From positions 2,352,212-2,416,211 of the forward strand of contig JABAKD010000003.1 of assembly GCA_012845835.1 (NCBI GenBank): a stretch of DNA of 64,000 bases, read 5' to 3'. A program made the translations under genes and the position numbers. This DNA is from Undaria pinnatifida. Its lineage: Eukaryota > Sar > Phaeophyceae > Laminariales > Alariaceae. A model generated the notes under the pieces. That model was not told the origin of the DNA and ran no database searches. It saw nothing but the letters and a program-made list of their open reading frames with translations. The stretch's first letter is position 1; each line of letters starts with the position of its first letter. Positions 11,525-22,164 of this stretch are shown here, piece by piece.

Positions 11525-12010
11525 ATGTCTCTGCATCAACTCCTACAAGAGTGTGGAGCAGATGACGATGGTGGTGGCAGTGACATACATGGAGGTGTGT
11601 ATAGACAACGATGACCCTCCCGCTCCCGCCGGCGGCGGCAGCACGGAGGTGTTGGTTGGGAGGACACGATAGCCCTGCGGCTGCAGCGCCTCCTTCGTAC
11701 CCCAAGAGGACCAAGCACAAAGGGCCGGTGACGATGTTAATCACCCTATGGATGTTACGTCAGACTCTAGCCCTCACGCTCAGAGCAAAGACGGTTGTTC
11801 TGATGGCGATGGTACAAGAGCAAGAAGCAAAGACGGTTCTTCTGATGGCGATGGCGCAAGAGCAAGAAGACCACGTGGAGCAGCAGAAAGAAGAACGACA
11901 AGAAGGAGAGCCGCCAGGGACACCAACATGGGCGGCGGGAGGCGCAACTGGCCCAGCTCCTGAGGCCAGCGGGTGTACACCAACAGTGAGGACGTGGCAG
12001 CAGATGTAAC
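11525..12010 (+). pseudogene. Possible 5' exon(s) of the MULE gene, acidic and basic N-terminus
   Basis: ATG at 11,525 opens a short frame rich in Asp and Gly and followed by a GT donor. Downstream, from about 11,748, a frame encodes two copies of a 15-residue unit (SKDGCSDGDGTRAR / SKDGSSDGDGARAR, a 45-bp DNA repeat), then an Arg-rich nuclear-localisation-like stretch (RRTTRRRAARD). The coding nature is inferred from composition and from its place upstream of the other MULE pieces; I see no diagnostic domain. Confidence 0.3.
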
Positions 12011-12401
12011 CCTAAAGTTGCCGCAGTCTGTGCCTTCGATGGTCGCACTGCTGTCTGCCAAACAAACGCCGATGCATTTTGACTGCACGGTCAAGTGTTG
12101 CTGCTGCTGCTACTGCCGTGTAGTCGTTGTGGTTCAGGTACAAGCTACTGTGCTGCTGTGTAGTCGTTGTGCTACTGCTGTGTAGTCGTTGTGCTGCTGG
12201 TACTATGTACCGCTTTGTTGTTGTGCTGCTGGTGATAGTGTGTGTTGTCCACCAAACATAAGCCAATGTGTATAGACTGCACCGTGAAGTGCAGGTGCTG
12301 CTGCTGCTGCTTCTGTGTAGACTATAGGTACGGTTTGTCCTTCTGCTGATTCTGAGTACAGTAGTCACGTGAATTAGCCTGCTGGTCCACGCCCTCCCGC
12401 C

Positions 12402-12780
12402 GCATCCGCATGCATATGAAATGGCACGGGGGAACCTTGATGCAGTGTTTGACGATGAAGTTAGAGTACGTATAGCAGGTTGGCATAAACTGACAGCGGA
12501 AACAATGCCTAATGCCTTGAATACTGCAGTCGGTCGGGCGTATGTTGCTTGATGTGGTTTTAGGCTAGCAGACCGGCGTACAGTGCCGATGCACTGGCCG
12601 CAAGGCTTAACGTACTTCCTCTCGAGGGGCAGACCGTCGAGGACGTGGCGGCCGCAGTAACTGTTGTGGCAGCATGCCTGGAGTTTGGAGTAGAGATGCG
12701 ACGCTGCGACTCAAAAAAAGCAAGAAAGAGGCTGGCGGTCGTCTGACGGTGGTTGGACTAGCGTGCAAGCACGCCATGAA
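12402..12780 (+). pseudogene. Probable MULE N-terminal fragment
   Basis: A frame from about 12,419 gives MARGNLDAVFDDEVRVRI and stops at 12,553. A second, starting after TTTTAG at 12,566, gives ASRPAYSADALAARLNVLP and later EFGVEMRRCDSKKARKRL before a stop. Continuing in a shifted frame gives a short ACKHAM segment. The sequence looks like a decayed DNA-binding region ahead of a Mutator-type transposase, but the assignment rests mainly on context. Confidence 0.3.
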
Positions 12781-13507
12781 GAATAGGCAGAAGGAGCACA
12801 GGGAGGGAGATGCAGGTGAGGTTCAGAAGGCCTATACTTTGTCCGTACGTACATGTGTATAAGCATTTTGTGCTAGTTTGAGCGAGCTTGTTGGATAGTC
12901 GCGAAGGAAAGGATTCTCTCTGTTGACGAAACGCGTGCCACATAAGTGCCGTGGAAGAGGCCTGCCGGGTAGGTTGTGAGCACTTTGTGTCGTCCGGCGT
13001 ACTCACGGCCTGTCGGTGTTCCGCTTATCATTGTAATGGTGGATAGAATGTGGGCTGTGTTGTTTTCTTAATGGACGAAAGGAGTTGCGCCGACGCTGCT
13101 CGAAAGCGGAAACGACCTGTCGAATGTGGCGTAATCGTGTTCTGTCCCGATCGCTTGTTGTTTTTTTCGCTGCGCGTACCACGTCGCATGTGCATCGTCA
13201 GCCAGCGGCGCCAAGAAGCGGAAGTCAAGCAGCCAGAGAACAAACTGTACTATGAAGGCGAGTGATGTGTACTTGTAAGGTGTGTGCGTGGGTTATTTTT
13301 CCGCGGTGTGTGCGTGGGCTGTTTTACCCGTTAAGGCCAAACCTCTGTACCGCCAGGTGGCACGTGAAAAGTAGGACAGCCAATGTAGTACGTCGTGTTG
13401 AATTGGCTGTAGAGACGTCTGTTCGTGTCGGACTTCTGCATCGATCGAGGAACTTGAATGTATCATTGCGTAAAGTGTTTTGGTTGTTTCGTTGCTGCAC
13501 ATGCCAG

Positions 13508-13688
13508 GTACGTGTACATCCGATGGCCCGTTCGCGGTGAGCATAGCGCGCACCCGTACCTGACCTTCAGCACATTGGACCACGACCACCCGGTGGACAA
13601 GGACGTTGTGGATGAAGGTCGTTGGCAGACTAAGCCTTTGGACACCCCGACGAAGAACGCGTGTGGAAAGCTCACAGGCGAGTATTGA
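13508..13688 (+). pseudogene. Probable MULE exon with His-rich zinc-binding segment
   Basis: A CATGCCAG acceptor at 13,507 is followed by an open frame of 59 residues to a stop at 13,688. It includes HSAHPYLTFSTLDHDHPVD, reminiscent of the C..H.H part of WRKY/FLYWCH-like DNA-binding domains found at MULE N-termini. The copia element begins 78 bp downstream. Confidence 0.35.
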
Positions 13689-13760
13689 GGCAGGATGTGT
13701 GCGTGGTTTGTCTCCTTACTGTTGGCGAGACACATGTACGTGGTAAGAATGTAGGGGTCG

Positions 13761-13765
13761 TATTT
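13761..13765. repeat. Left target-site duplication of the copia element (TATTT)
   Basis: TATTT immediately precedes the left LTR (TGTCATGG) and recurs at 19,748-19,752 after the right LTR. Five base pairs is the usual copia TSD length. Confidence 0.9.
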
Positions 13766-14201
13766 TGTCATGGATAATGTGTGATACCCTGGCACGGTGG
13801 TTTCAGAGGCTGTGCCGTCGACGTTAGTCGAGGTGATGGCACGGTGCGAGAGGATAGCCTGGACGACGAAGTGCTTCCGAGATGTAGAGAAGATGTTGAA
13901 TGGTACAACGGTGGCGCTTAATTTGGCCAATACACAGATATAAACCGCAGAGTTGCAGGAGCCCAGCTGACGGCTGCTTCTCAGAGATGACCAGGACAGC
14001 TATGATCCGGAAAGATCTACAAGAGAGAGCCACACGAGAGAGTGAGCTACCTGGGTATCAAGCGGAGAATCCTACGGAAGTAATTCCTCCGCACACATAA
14101 GTATGTTACACTCGAACCGACACATATGAGATCTACGATAGACAAGAGCAGTGCTATTGAATATTGACTCATAATGGCTATGTGCTAACATGTCCATAAC
14201 A
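13766..14201 (-). repeat. 3' LTR of the copia element (436 bp)
   Basis: Begins TGTCATGGATAATG and ends CCATAACA in plus coordinates. It aligns along its whole length with 19,099-19,747 once the MITE is removed. By eye there are about 15 substitutions and one 2-bp indel, i.e. 3-4% divergence, so the insertion is not very recent. Confidence 0.93.
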
Positions 14202-14485
14202 CGCCCTCTCAATGGAAGTTGCTCTAACTCGTACCAAACTAATGATGATTAATTCAAGCAAGTATTTTCGTTTCATGCGTTTCAACCACCAAAGTACCAC
14301 GTGATGTTTCAGTCCTATACGTGCAACAATACATTCATGCGCTTGCTAAAGAGTACCATGACTTCCAATCCTACATGGCTCATCCAACCAGTGATGGTGC
14401 GAGGCCGAATGTCGATTACAGGAAGAGCAAATTGATTCGCACAAACAGGGCAGATTCAAAACAAAGTCACAAACATATAACACGA

Positions 14486-15574
14486 CTAATTGAAGTGGCT
14501 GTTGATGATGAACTGGCTGTTGATGAAGTCGTTCACGTTGAAGTTGCTGATGAGGTCCAGCAGGTTCCTGAAGCGATGCTTGTTCAGGTGCTTTGTGCAG
14601 ATGTCGGCAGGGTTGATGTCGGTCGGGATGTAGTGGAAGGAGATCTTTCCCTCCGACACGAGCTCGCGGATGGAGAAGAAGCGCAGCGCGATGTGCTTCG
14701 TCCTCGAGCTGAAGGAGCGGTTTCCCAGCGCGTGCAGCGTCGCTGTGTTGTCGCAGTACAACGGCACTTTTGTAAAGTCCTTGCCGAACCCTAGCTTAGT
14801 CAGAATGTTCGAGCAGAACACTGCTTCCTTCATCGCCAAAGCCGACGCGACCATTTCCGCCTCCATGGTCGACATGGCAGTCAGACCTTGTAGCCCCGAC
14901 TTGAAGCCAATCGGCGCATCGCACAGCATCGACAAGTAGCATGAGGTGGACTTTCCGTTGTCCGGGTTGTGGGCCCAGTTGGAGTCCGAAAAGACTGCAA
15001 GCTTGAAGCCTCCCCTCTTGTACGTAATGCTGAAGTCGGTTGTCCCCGCGAGGTAGCGAAGAGTGTGCTTCGCCGCCACTATGTCGATCTTGCTGGGTTT
15101 CGCCATCGGGCGAGCCCGTTGACCAATGGCATACATGATGCCGTACCGTAACACTTGGGAAACATACATCAGGCACCCCACGATGCCCTGGTAGCGCTTC
15201 TTTTCTTCCTCGTACAGCAGAGTCTCGTCAGGCTGCTGGTTGGAGAGTTCGGGACCATACCCCGGTGTGTTGGTCGGCTTGCATTCCGACATTCCGAACC
15301 TCTCCAGGATGGACTTGAAGTAAGCCTCTTGAGAGATCGTGAGAGTGCCACGCTCAAGGTCTCGCTTTATCTTCATGCCCAAGACGACCGACACCGCTCC
15401 CATGTCGGTCATCTTAAAACGCTGCTTCAACTTCTCTTTCACCATCGCCATGGCGTCAGAGTTGTTGCTGGCCAGAAGGAGATCGTCCACGTAGAGGGTC
15501 AAGTAGATCCGAACATGGTCGTGATCGTACAAGTAGACATACGTGTCGGACTGAAGCAGAACGAAGCTCGACAA
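14486..15574 (-). pseudogene. Copia reverse transcriptase C-terminal half and RNase H
   Basis: This 362-residue frame has the copia RT catalytic box (LYVDDLLLAS near its residue 30), followed by the conserved block GIVGCLMYVSQVLR and then the RNase H domain with FSDSNWAHNPDNGKSTSCY, STMEAEMVAS, LYCDNTATLHA and the family's C-terminal signature HIALRFFSIRELV with ADICTKHL. It is complete to its stop. It is separated from the N-terminal RT half by a frameshift at about 15,575-15,590, where the frame moves from NWFNTIDPAL to SSFVLLQSDTYVY. The polyprotein is therefore broken here. Confidence 0.95.
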
Positions 15575-16136
15575 GGGCGGGATCGATGGTGTTGAACCAG
15601 TTCCCGGGACTTTGGGCCAGCCCGTAGAGGCTCTTCTCTAGCTGCATCTCTAGCTCTCCTCCTTCCTTGTCCTTGACCTCGAAGCCAGGCGGCTGCTCGA
15701 CGAACACCAACTCCTGGATATCCGCGTACAGGAAGGCAGTTGAGACGTCCATCTGGTGTAGAAGCAGGCCGAAGTGCACGGCTATGCAACATATGATCCG
15801 CACGCTCTGAATCATGAACACCGGGGCGTAGATGCTGCCAGAGTCAAGGCCAGGAACTTGGTTCCAACCTTGAGCCACTACACGAGCCTTGATGGAGCCG
15901 TCCGCCTTTCGCTTGAACACCCATTTGGAATTGATTCGCTTCCGTCCAACGGGAGCGGCAGAGCGCGGAACAAGCTTGTAAACTTGACGATCTTTAAGAC
16001 TCGCGATCTCGCGTTCTTCTGCTGCGTTCCTCTGGGCGGCTTCGGGCGTGGCCCGCGCTTCCTTGATTGTCCGTGGAACATTCGGTTGCGTTGTTCCCAC
16101 GGCGTACGCGTATTCCGTGAAGCCGAATGTGCCGTC
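15575..16136 (-). pseudogene. Copia reverse transcriptase N-terminal half
   Basis: The frame reads through INSKWVFKRKADGSIKARVV, QGWNQVPGLD, LLHQMDVSTAFLYADIQELV and VEQPPGFEVKD to LEKSLYGLAQSPGNWF, all conserved blocks of the RVT_2 family; the Asp in QMDVSTAFLY is the first catalytic residue. The 3' end is frameshifted relative to the YVDD half. It starts only about 30-60 bp after the GAG-pre-integrase frame stops, far too close to fit an integrase core. Confidence 0.93.
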
Positions 16137-16163
16137 CCTGTGGGCGACGTCGGGAAACCCCCT

Positions 16164-17144
16164 TCACGGTAAACTGTAAAAGGGTGAGGATGCGCTCTTC
16201 CCGAGTGGGCAGGTACTACAGTTCTTAAGGTCGCCGGTGTAGTAGACACCGCTAGCCGGTTCCTTCCTCAGGACGTCCAAGCTCTTGTGGTTGATGTGTC
16301 CCATGCGCCGGTACCACAGCTCAGCGGACTCCGACTTTAAGGCAAGGCCGTCAGGGGCTCGCCCGAGGACCATCTGGCCCCCGGCGCCACCCCCTAGTTT
16401 CACCTCGATGGAGCACATGAGTTTTCCGGTCGCGTCGTCCACCCCACAGGTTTGCATCGGGATAACCACGTCCCCCGACTCCAATCTGGGGTTGGCCGGA
16501 TGAAACAACGTCGCCACTCCCTTCTGCATCGCCGCGGTCACGGAGAAGAGGTTGGTGCCCAAGTCCGGCACCAAAACGACGCGAAAGGAGACGCGCCGGT
16601 CATTTCCGTTGTCGTCCGTGACGGCGCCGAAGATAGTCCCCGTTGTTACGCCATTGAGGAGATGCTGGCCGGCGGCGACGATCGTGTGAGGGACCTGAAG
16701 GTCTTCGACGTCGTACATGTGGGCCCGCACTCCTGGTGTAAGAGCAGGGTCGAGATAGTTGTTGGTCGCTCCGCTGTCCACAACCATCCGGATGCACGAC
16801 CCGTCTGAGCGAAAAGGAGCAGGCGACATCTCCGCAGGAGTCGCCATGAACGCACCGAAAAACCCTGAAGGAAAGCGGTGGTCCTGTGCAGGCGACTCTG
16901 GGGAGATAAACGAAGGTGCCGCCGGAGTGGCGGCAGACGCCGCCGGAGGCGTCTGGAAAAAGACAGAAGACGAAGTTGCCGCAGCCGGTGGAGCGCGTTG
17001 GGCGCTGAAGGAGAACCCGAACGAAGTCGGCTCAGCGGGAGCCTGCGGCGCCGTCGCCGGAGTCGATTGCGCCAAGTGAGCGCTCCCGATGTTGGACAGG
17101 TTGACCTGACCAGCGGAGTGCAGCAGCGCCAGGTTGGCAACCAA
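16164..17144 (-). pseudogene. Copia aspartic protease and GAG-pre-integrase domain
   Basis: A low-complexity Ala/Pro/Ser linker of about 110 residues is followed by the retropepsin active site (CIRMVVDSGATNNYLDPAL, residues about 125-145) and a protease body. Then comes the zinc-binding GAG-pre-integrase region with LWYRRMGHINHKSLDVLRK and NCSTCPLGKS (HHCC pattern). The frame ends at a stop just after CPLGK, where a full element would continue into the rve integrase core. Confidence 0.92.
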
Positions 17145-17318
17145 GCCTTGGAGCTCCTTCTGCTTGTTCGCGCGAAGCTCCTGCTGTTTCTGACGCTCAG
17201 CATCGCTGTGCGTGGTGGTGCTGTGTTAGGAACACCATTTCGGCTAAGCACTTCCCCCACCCCCGCCGCGCTTGTTCTTCCACTTCTTCCTCGGTTTCGG
17301 GCGGTTTTTCTGCACTTG

Positions 17319-17972
17319 TTAGCGGCAGTCAAGCTGGAAATGCCAGTACGCCTTGCATCGATGGCACTGGTTGGATGAGGACGCCGCCATCGCGGCCTCC
17401 CGGCCCGAGACCACGGGCCCCGACGCGTTGCGTGGCTGCTGGTTCACGTAGAAGCGGTTGGCCGTCTCCTGGAGACGGTCAACGGACGTGAATTCCTCAC
17501 GGTAGTGCATCTCACGGATGATCTTAAACTCTGGGGCCTTCGTAAGGCCCGAGAGCATGATGTCTAGGTAGACCTCCTTGGAGACCTCCTCCCCCAGACC
17601 CTGGAGGCGAATCTTGAGATCCATTCCTTTCGTGAAGAAATCGATGGGATCCCCGCCCGCCAGGTGCCGAAGGCCGAAAAGCTCTCTGTGACACGCACGC
17701 CGAGCTTCCTGAGTGTGAGCGTCGAAACGCTCTTTGAGGGCCTTCGAGGCCGCCGTTCCATCCGCCGCCTCTTCGTGAGTAAGGACGGTGGCGTGCGCAG
17801 ACCCGGAGGTGACAAAGAAGGGGAGAGAGTACAGGCGACTGTTAGCCTGGTCCCACTTGGCCCTATCTTCCTCGTTCGGCTCAGGTTCCGCAGGGCTGTC
17901 GGCCCCGGCTAGGATGGGCTTAAGATCCGGCGCGAAGAGGTTGACTGCGTTCCGGAGTTTTGTCTTCCACAC
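17319..17972 (-). pseudogene. Copia gag with CCHC zinc knuckle
   Basis: The frame of 217 residues resembles the UBN2/retrotran gag family: MWKTKLRNAVNLFAPDLKPI at the start, KALKERFDAHTQEARRACHR, then VDRLQETANRFYVNQQP. It closes with a CCHC knuckle (CHRCKAYWHFQLDC, spacing C-x2-C-x4-H-x4-C) and a stop. The usual Gly in the knuckle is absent. At least two stop codons lie between this frame and the protease frame, so no intact Gag-Pol could be made. The first Met may be internal; upstream sequence to about 18.2 kb may hold more of gag. Confidence 0.88.
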
Positions 17973-18434
17973 TCAAAAACCCTGCTGCCCCGAGATGGTC
18001 CCAACGGCGTCCAGCATGCGGTGGAGCCCGGAGCTCGATGATTCCGCCCGCCATCGCTGGAAGCCAGGGTCGCACTCCCGGGCGCGGTCAGGTTTTCAGC
18101 ACACGTACGACGCCCCGAGAGCCTGAAAAGGGTCGGCGCGCCTAAGAAGGATACGGTGCAATGTTACACAGGGGTAGGCTTAGTTCAGGTCGCAGTTCCG
18201 TAGCTCACGACCAACGTCCGGCGTTAGCTATCCAGCTTCCGCCCAGACCACTGCGCCCCGTCGAGCACAGCTCGTGACCAACCGCAGGTGGCGAAACGGC
18301 GGTGTTGAGACGACGGAGTAGCCAGCTCCGGCCTCGTCCTGCAGGTACACGGGTCAGATGCACTGCTGAGACTTGCTACGCGTCTTGCAGCGTAGACTTT
18401 TGGCTGCTGCACGGATGCAAACAGGCCTGGTCAG

Positions 18435-18690
18435 ATCCTCAGCCTACACAAGCACCGATCGAAAAGCCAGCACGAGGAAGATATCTTGGACAAACCTACC
18501 TCGCGTATACCACAACGCGCAGGAAAATTACGAGAGCGGGTCACGTAGGTGTAGCGGCAGCAGCAGGCGGCTACCCGCTAGCAGTCGTATCCTCAGCCTA
18601 CACACGGTACCAAGCCGACAACTCGGTACGTGGGAGATATCTTGGATAGACTACGTCTCGCGAGAGAACCACGCGCAGGCGGTTTCGGTC
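18435..18690 (-). repeat. Diverged tandem repeat in the copia leader
   Basis: Two copies about 155 bp apart share TCCTCAGCCTACACA, GAAGATATCTTGGA or GGAGATATCTTGGA, and ACCACAACGCGCAGG or ACCACGCGCAGG. The region between the 5' LTR and gag (18.0-19.1 kb) otherwise shows no long frame. Confidence 0.7.
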
Positions 18691-19098
18691 GCCAGTTACA
18701 GACACAAAGAACACCGAGAACGGTGCGCCGCGCGCAGAACTAACAACCTGCACAACCCTATTCGCCGACCGAAATCAACGCCTAGAAGTTGTGCTCCCGA
18801 ATGCTTTACACAAACAGTAGCGTACCGAAAGTGCAGCCGAGAGCCCAGGTGATTAGCCCGGGCCCAGTAAGCAAGCGGGTTAACTCAGTGTCGTCTCCAG
18901 GAGAAAGCAGACTCCGGCAGTATAATCAGACTCCGGCAGTAGCTCCCCGCGGAAAAATATCCAAAAATATCTCCAAATCCTGGAGGATCCCAAAACATCC
19001 AAATCCTGGAGGACGGGTGTACTCTCCACAGCAATCGGCGACAGCAGTAGACGCGCAGTCGCCGCAGGTCCCCACTCACACACACGAGACTCGTAAGC

Positions 19099-19747
19099 TG
19101 TCATGGATAATGTGTGATACCCTGGCACGGTGGTTTGAGAGGCTGCGCCGTCGACGTTAGTCGAGCTGATGGCACGGTGCGAGAGGATAGCCTGGAAGAC
19201 GAAGTGCTTCCGAGATGTAGAGAAGATGTTGAATGGTACAACGGTGGCGCTTAATTTGGCCAATACACATGGATATAAACCGCAGAGTTGCAGGAGCCCA
19301 GACGACGGCTGCTTCCCAGAGATGACCAGGACAGCTATGATCCGGAAAGATCTACAAGAGAGAGCCACACGAGAGAGTGAGCTACCTGGGTATCATGCGG
19401 AGAATCCTACGGAAGTAATTCCTCCGCACACATAAGTACGTTAAGCCCTGTTCATAATAGTCTTTTCGGAAAGTGGAAAGTAGAATTTTTTAATTGGAAC
19501 GTGGAATCGAGATTATAAAAACGGAATCTAGATGCATGAACTACTTCAAAATTCCGTTTTTTATAATTGGGGGCGGCGAGATTACCGATTCCACGTTCCA
19601 ATTAAAAAATTCTACTTTCCACTTTTCGAAAAGACTATTATGAACAGGGCTTTACACTCGAACCGACACATATGAGATCGACGATAGACAAGAGCAGTGC
19701 TACTGAACATTGACTCATAATGGCTATGTGCTAACATTTCCAGAACA
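19099..19747 (-). repeat. 5' LTR of the copia element, interrupted by a MITE
   Basis: Matches the left LTR from TGTCATGG to CCAGAACA with 208 bp of MITE plus a 3-bp TSD inserted after 19,443. Transcription of the element on the minus strand would start in this LTR, so the MITE sits within its promoter-bearing repeat. Confidence 0.93.
19444..19651. mobile_element. Harbinger/Tourist-like MITE nested in the copia LTR
   Basis: 208 bp bounded by inverted repeats of about 66 bp that begin AGCCCTGTTCATAATAGTCT and differ at only a base or so. Flanked by a TTA duplication (19,441-19,443 and 19,652-19,654), which is the PIF/Harbinger target preference. The interior continues the inverted symmetry (AAAACGGAATC..GATTCCG-like), so a transcript would fold into one long hairpin. 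No coding capacity. The empty site is preserved in the other LTR, which proves the boundaries. Confidence 0.92.
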
Positions 19748-19752
19748 TATTT
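19748..19752. repeat. Right target-site duplication of the copia element (TATTT)
   Basis: TATTT directly follows the terminal ACA of the right LTR and matches 13,761-13,765. Confidence 0.9.
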
Positions 19753-19896
19753 AATTGCTGGTGTTGAGAGGAAGACGCACGAAAGCAATACCGTTGGTGT
19801 TGTATATTTCTGCCTGGAGCACACCTGACACTGTTCCTCATCATGACTGAAAGTGCGGCATGAATCTGTTGTCGTTTTCGTGTGGTCTTTGGTTCG

Positions 19897-20045
19897 CAAC
19901 AGACGCGGTCTTTAAACCAGCGGTTCAAGGCAGGATGATCAAAGGTCTTACCGGCGAACGCCCGAACGCTCGAGCAATCCAGAACCATGATGCTGCGCAT
20001 GAAAGGCGGGAAACGCCGTACGACGCTAACGAGCTGCTGCAAAGG
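19897..20045 (+). pseudogene. MULE transposase exon upstream of the DDE core
   Basis: The open frame gives GRMIKGLTGERPNARAIQNH then ETPYDANELLQR, ending at a strong GTAAGG donor in phase 0. Joining it to the 20,464 exon keeps the frame and places it just before the catalytic domain, as in Mutator-like transposases. The 5' border is uncertain because the copia insertion lies about 150 bp upstream. Confidence 0.5.
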
Positions 20046-20463
20046 GTAAGGGTTAGGCCTGTGACCTACGACAATGCATGCGTTACATGCGTTCCTTGAT
20101 TTGTTGGTTGACTTTCGGTTTTGGCACAGCATTATCTCAATCAACATGTCGTCGATTGAACAAGTCCCTCCAGCCAGAGAGTAACACGCTTCTGGCACTG
20201 AAGAGGGATCGAAGGGTACGGGCGGAAGGGTAGGGGCGGATACCGCCGCTGGTACGGGACGCATGGTTTGTGCCGCCGTTTGCGGGGAGTGTGGGGATGG
20301 GATCATGGGGGAGTGGGGACGTCGTCCGAGCACAGACTACTTGGTAGAGCGTTCGCTTGCGGGAGATGAAAAGCTGAACACTGGCCTGGAGTAATCGGGC
20401 ACCCCGTTTGTAATGTTCCTAATGCATCTCAACCTCATACCTGCCGCCGCTACCTGTACACAG

Positions 20464-20556
20464 GTGAAGGACGCGACTGCAGACGGAGGGAAGTACCTCC
20501 TCAAGATGGACACCGAGGGACGTATGACGCACATCTTTTGGATGACAGCAACGCAG
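20464..20556 (+). pseudogene. MULE transposase exon, start of catalytic domain
   Basis: 31 codons between TACACAG and a GTGAGG donor, phase 0 at both ends. It reads KYLLKMDTEGRMTHIFWMTA, the typical strand-rich start of the MULE DDE fold (the Asp-x-x-Gly-Arg-x-x-x-x-Phe-Trp pattern). Confidence 0.75.
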
Positions 20557-20806
20557 GTGAGGGCATATACAGACCTCAGCGCAGTGCAAATAATGTTGGA
20601 AGAACGGTCTAATGCTGGTGCGACTGCAGTACCACAGTCTGCGCAGAAAGCGGAGCTGCACTTGATTAAATATGCTGAGAGCAGTGGCGTACGATAAGGC
20701 CCTCCATGGCGATGCACGTGTACATGCACGCACCCCAGGGTCCGACTCTCCTCCCTCTACCCTCTTTTTCGTGCCCTCCCGTCTACCCTCCTTTTCGCGC
20801 CCTCAG

Positions 20807-21163
20807 GTGGCGGCACTCTCGATAAATTACGGTCACGTTCTTCTGTACGCCGACACCGCGGTGAAGAACAAGTACAGGTTACCGATGGGCATCGGCGCTG
20901 TGATCGACGGCGAGTACTTCACGCGCGTCGCCTATCAGATGATTTCCTCGGACACCCAAGCGGAGACGTTCGAGTGGATGATGCCGGGAAGGATGGAAGC
21001 GCGGGGAGGGGAGGGGCCGGACGTGCTCATCCAAGACGCAGACGGCGCCTGTACTCTAGCAGCGAGCAAGGTGTTCAAGGGGGTGACGAAGCTGAGGTGC
21101 CTTTGGCACCTGTGCAAGAACGCCAGGGAAAAGCTCAGCAGCGTCTTGGGCAAAGAGTTTCCT
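20807..21163 (+). pseudogene. MULE transposase exon with DDE catalytic residues
   Basis: 119 codons, phase 0 in and out, with acceptor CGCCCTCAG and donor GTGAGT. The first catalytic Asp is in LLYADTAVKNKYRLPMGIG and the second in VLIQDADGACTLAASKVF. It is followed by the zinc-like LRCLWHLCKNAREKL block conserved in MULE (MuDR/Far1) transposases. This piece alone appears undamaged. Confidence 0.85.
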
Positions 21164-21696
21164 GTGAGTAGGATATTGCGTGTGTGCTGGTGAGACTTGG
21201 GGGTATCGGGGATGTGTCCTTCCAGTAGCAAACCGTGTCATTTGGCGCTGCGCCTGGTGTTGCTACAGCCTGGCCATAAGTACTGGCGATTATGTTGTCG
21301 TTCGTATGGTTGCCCGATACCAAGAATAGGAGTGTCGTTTATTATCGCACACGTCCATCCACCCAGCCTCGGCGACTTTAACCCCCCATCTAACGGTCCG
21401 CAACAAACCACACACAACCATGTCACCGCGGAAAGCAGCAACCGCCTACGTGACGCTCTCGCAGGGTTAGCCTCGCCTCTTTACTTTGGTCTCGGCTCAT
21501 TGTTGCTTTAATTTCGTGCTGCCACCCGCCTACGCCCAACCTTTGACAAAACGAAAGTGCTTTGGAGGGCGACTGCTTTCGACCCAATAATCCTCCCCCA
21601 CCACCCCCAGCTACAATGATACACAGTTGTCTCAGAAATAGCCTCCGCCGCTTCCGCCAACGACGCTGTCATCACCGCCACCCACTATACTCACAG

Positions 21697-21836
21697 AATT
21701 TCACCAACGGGTTCCGCAAGATGCCCGGTCGGCTGTCGGAGACCGGGTTCGAGGAATCGTTCGAGGAGCTCTGCGAGCAATTCCCGGCGGCGAAGGAGTG
21801 CTTGCGGAAACTCTACAAGGATCGCGGACGCTGAGC
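21697..21836 (+). pseudogene. MULE transposase exon ending in a Trp-to-stop change
   Basis: Starts after CTCACAG in phase 0 and reads FTNGFRKMPGRLSETGFEES then FPAAKECLRKLYKDRGR, followed by TGA GCG. In MULE transposases this position is normally Trp-Ala, so a TGG has probably become TGA. The segment likely carries the third catalytic acid in its Glu-rich helix. Confidence 0.65.
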
Positions 21837-22164
21837 GGTGGCTTTCTCTATGCTGACGTTCAGTGTTTCGTCATTCACGTCCAACTGAGTTGAAGGTGTG
21901 CGCTTATGTGTTTAGCGTGTTTCAGCGTGTTTGTGCTTTGTGCTCGGCGGGGTCGACCACGGTGACTTGTCCACTGTTACCCAACACACGCGTCCCAACA
22001 ACATTGTGACGTGCTGTAAGAAAACCTCGCCGAGGCGTGGGATAACGACGTGTGTACACGACCCAACTCATCAACTCCTTATGCATTGACATAAGTAGTG
22101 TGCCGTAGCCGCCAGTCTACGCCTGTCCAAACTCGGTAATTATTTCAAGTAATGCAACGACAAA

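Larger units (their letters stand above)
13766..19747 (-). mobile_element. Ty1/copia LTR retrotransposon, non-autonomous, integrase deleted
   Basis: The element is 5,982 bp including a nested MITE. It is bounded by two LTRs that start TG and end CA and by 5-bp TSDs (TATTT). Coding order on the minus strand is gag (17,972-17,319), aspartic protease plus GAG-pre-integrase (17,144-16,164), reverse transcriptase (about 16,136-15,575) and, in another frame, the rest of RT with RNase H (15,574-14,486). Protease and integrase before RT is the copia order. The catalytic integrase core is missing. A purine tract (TTGAGAGGGCG on the minus strand) abuts the 3' LTR as expected for the polypurine tract. 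No TGG-initial primer-binding site is visible next to the 5' LTR, where the minus strand reads GCTTACGAGTCTCG. Confidence 0.95.

Noticed and set aside
14321..16172. Plus-strand ORFs of 126-157 residues across 14.3-16.2 kb
   Set aside because: They mirror the copia RT/RNase H frames on the minus strand.
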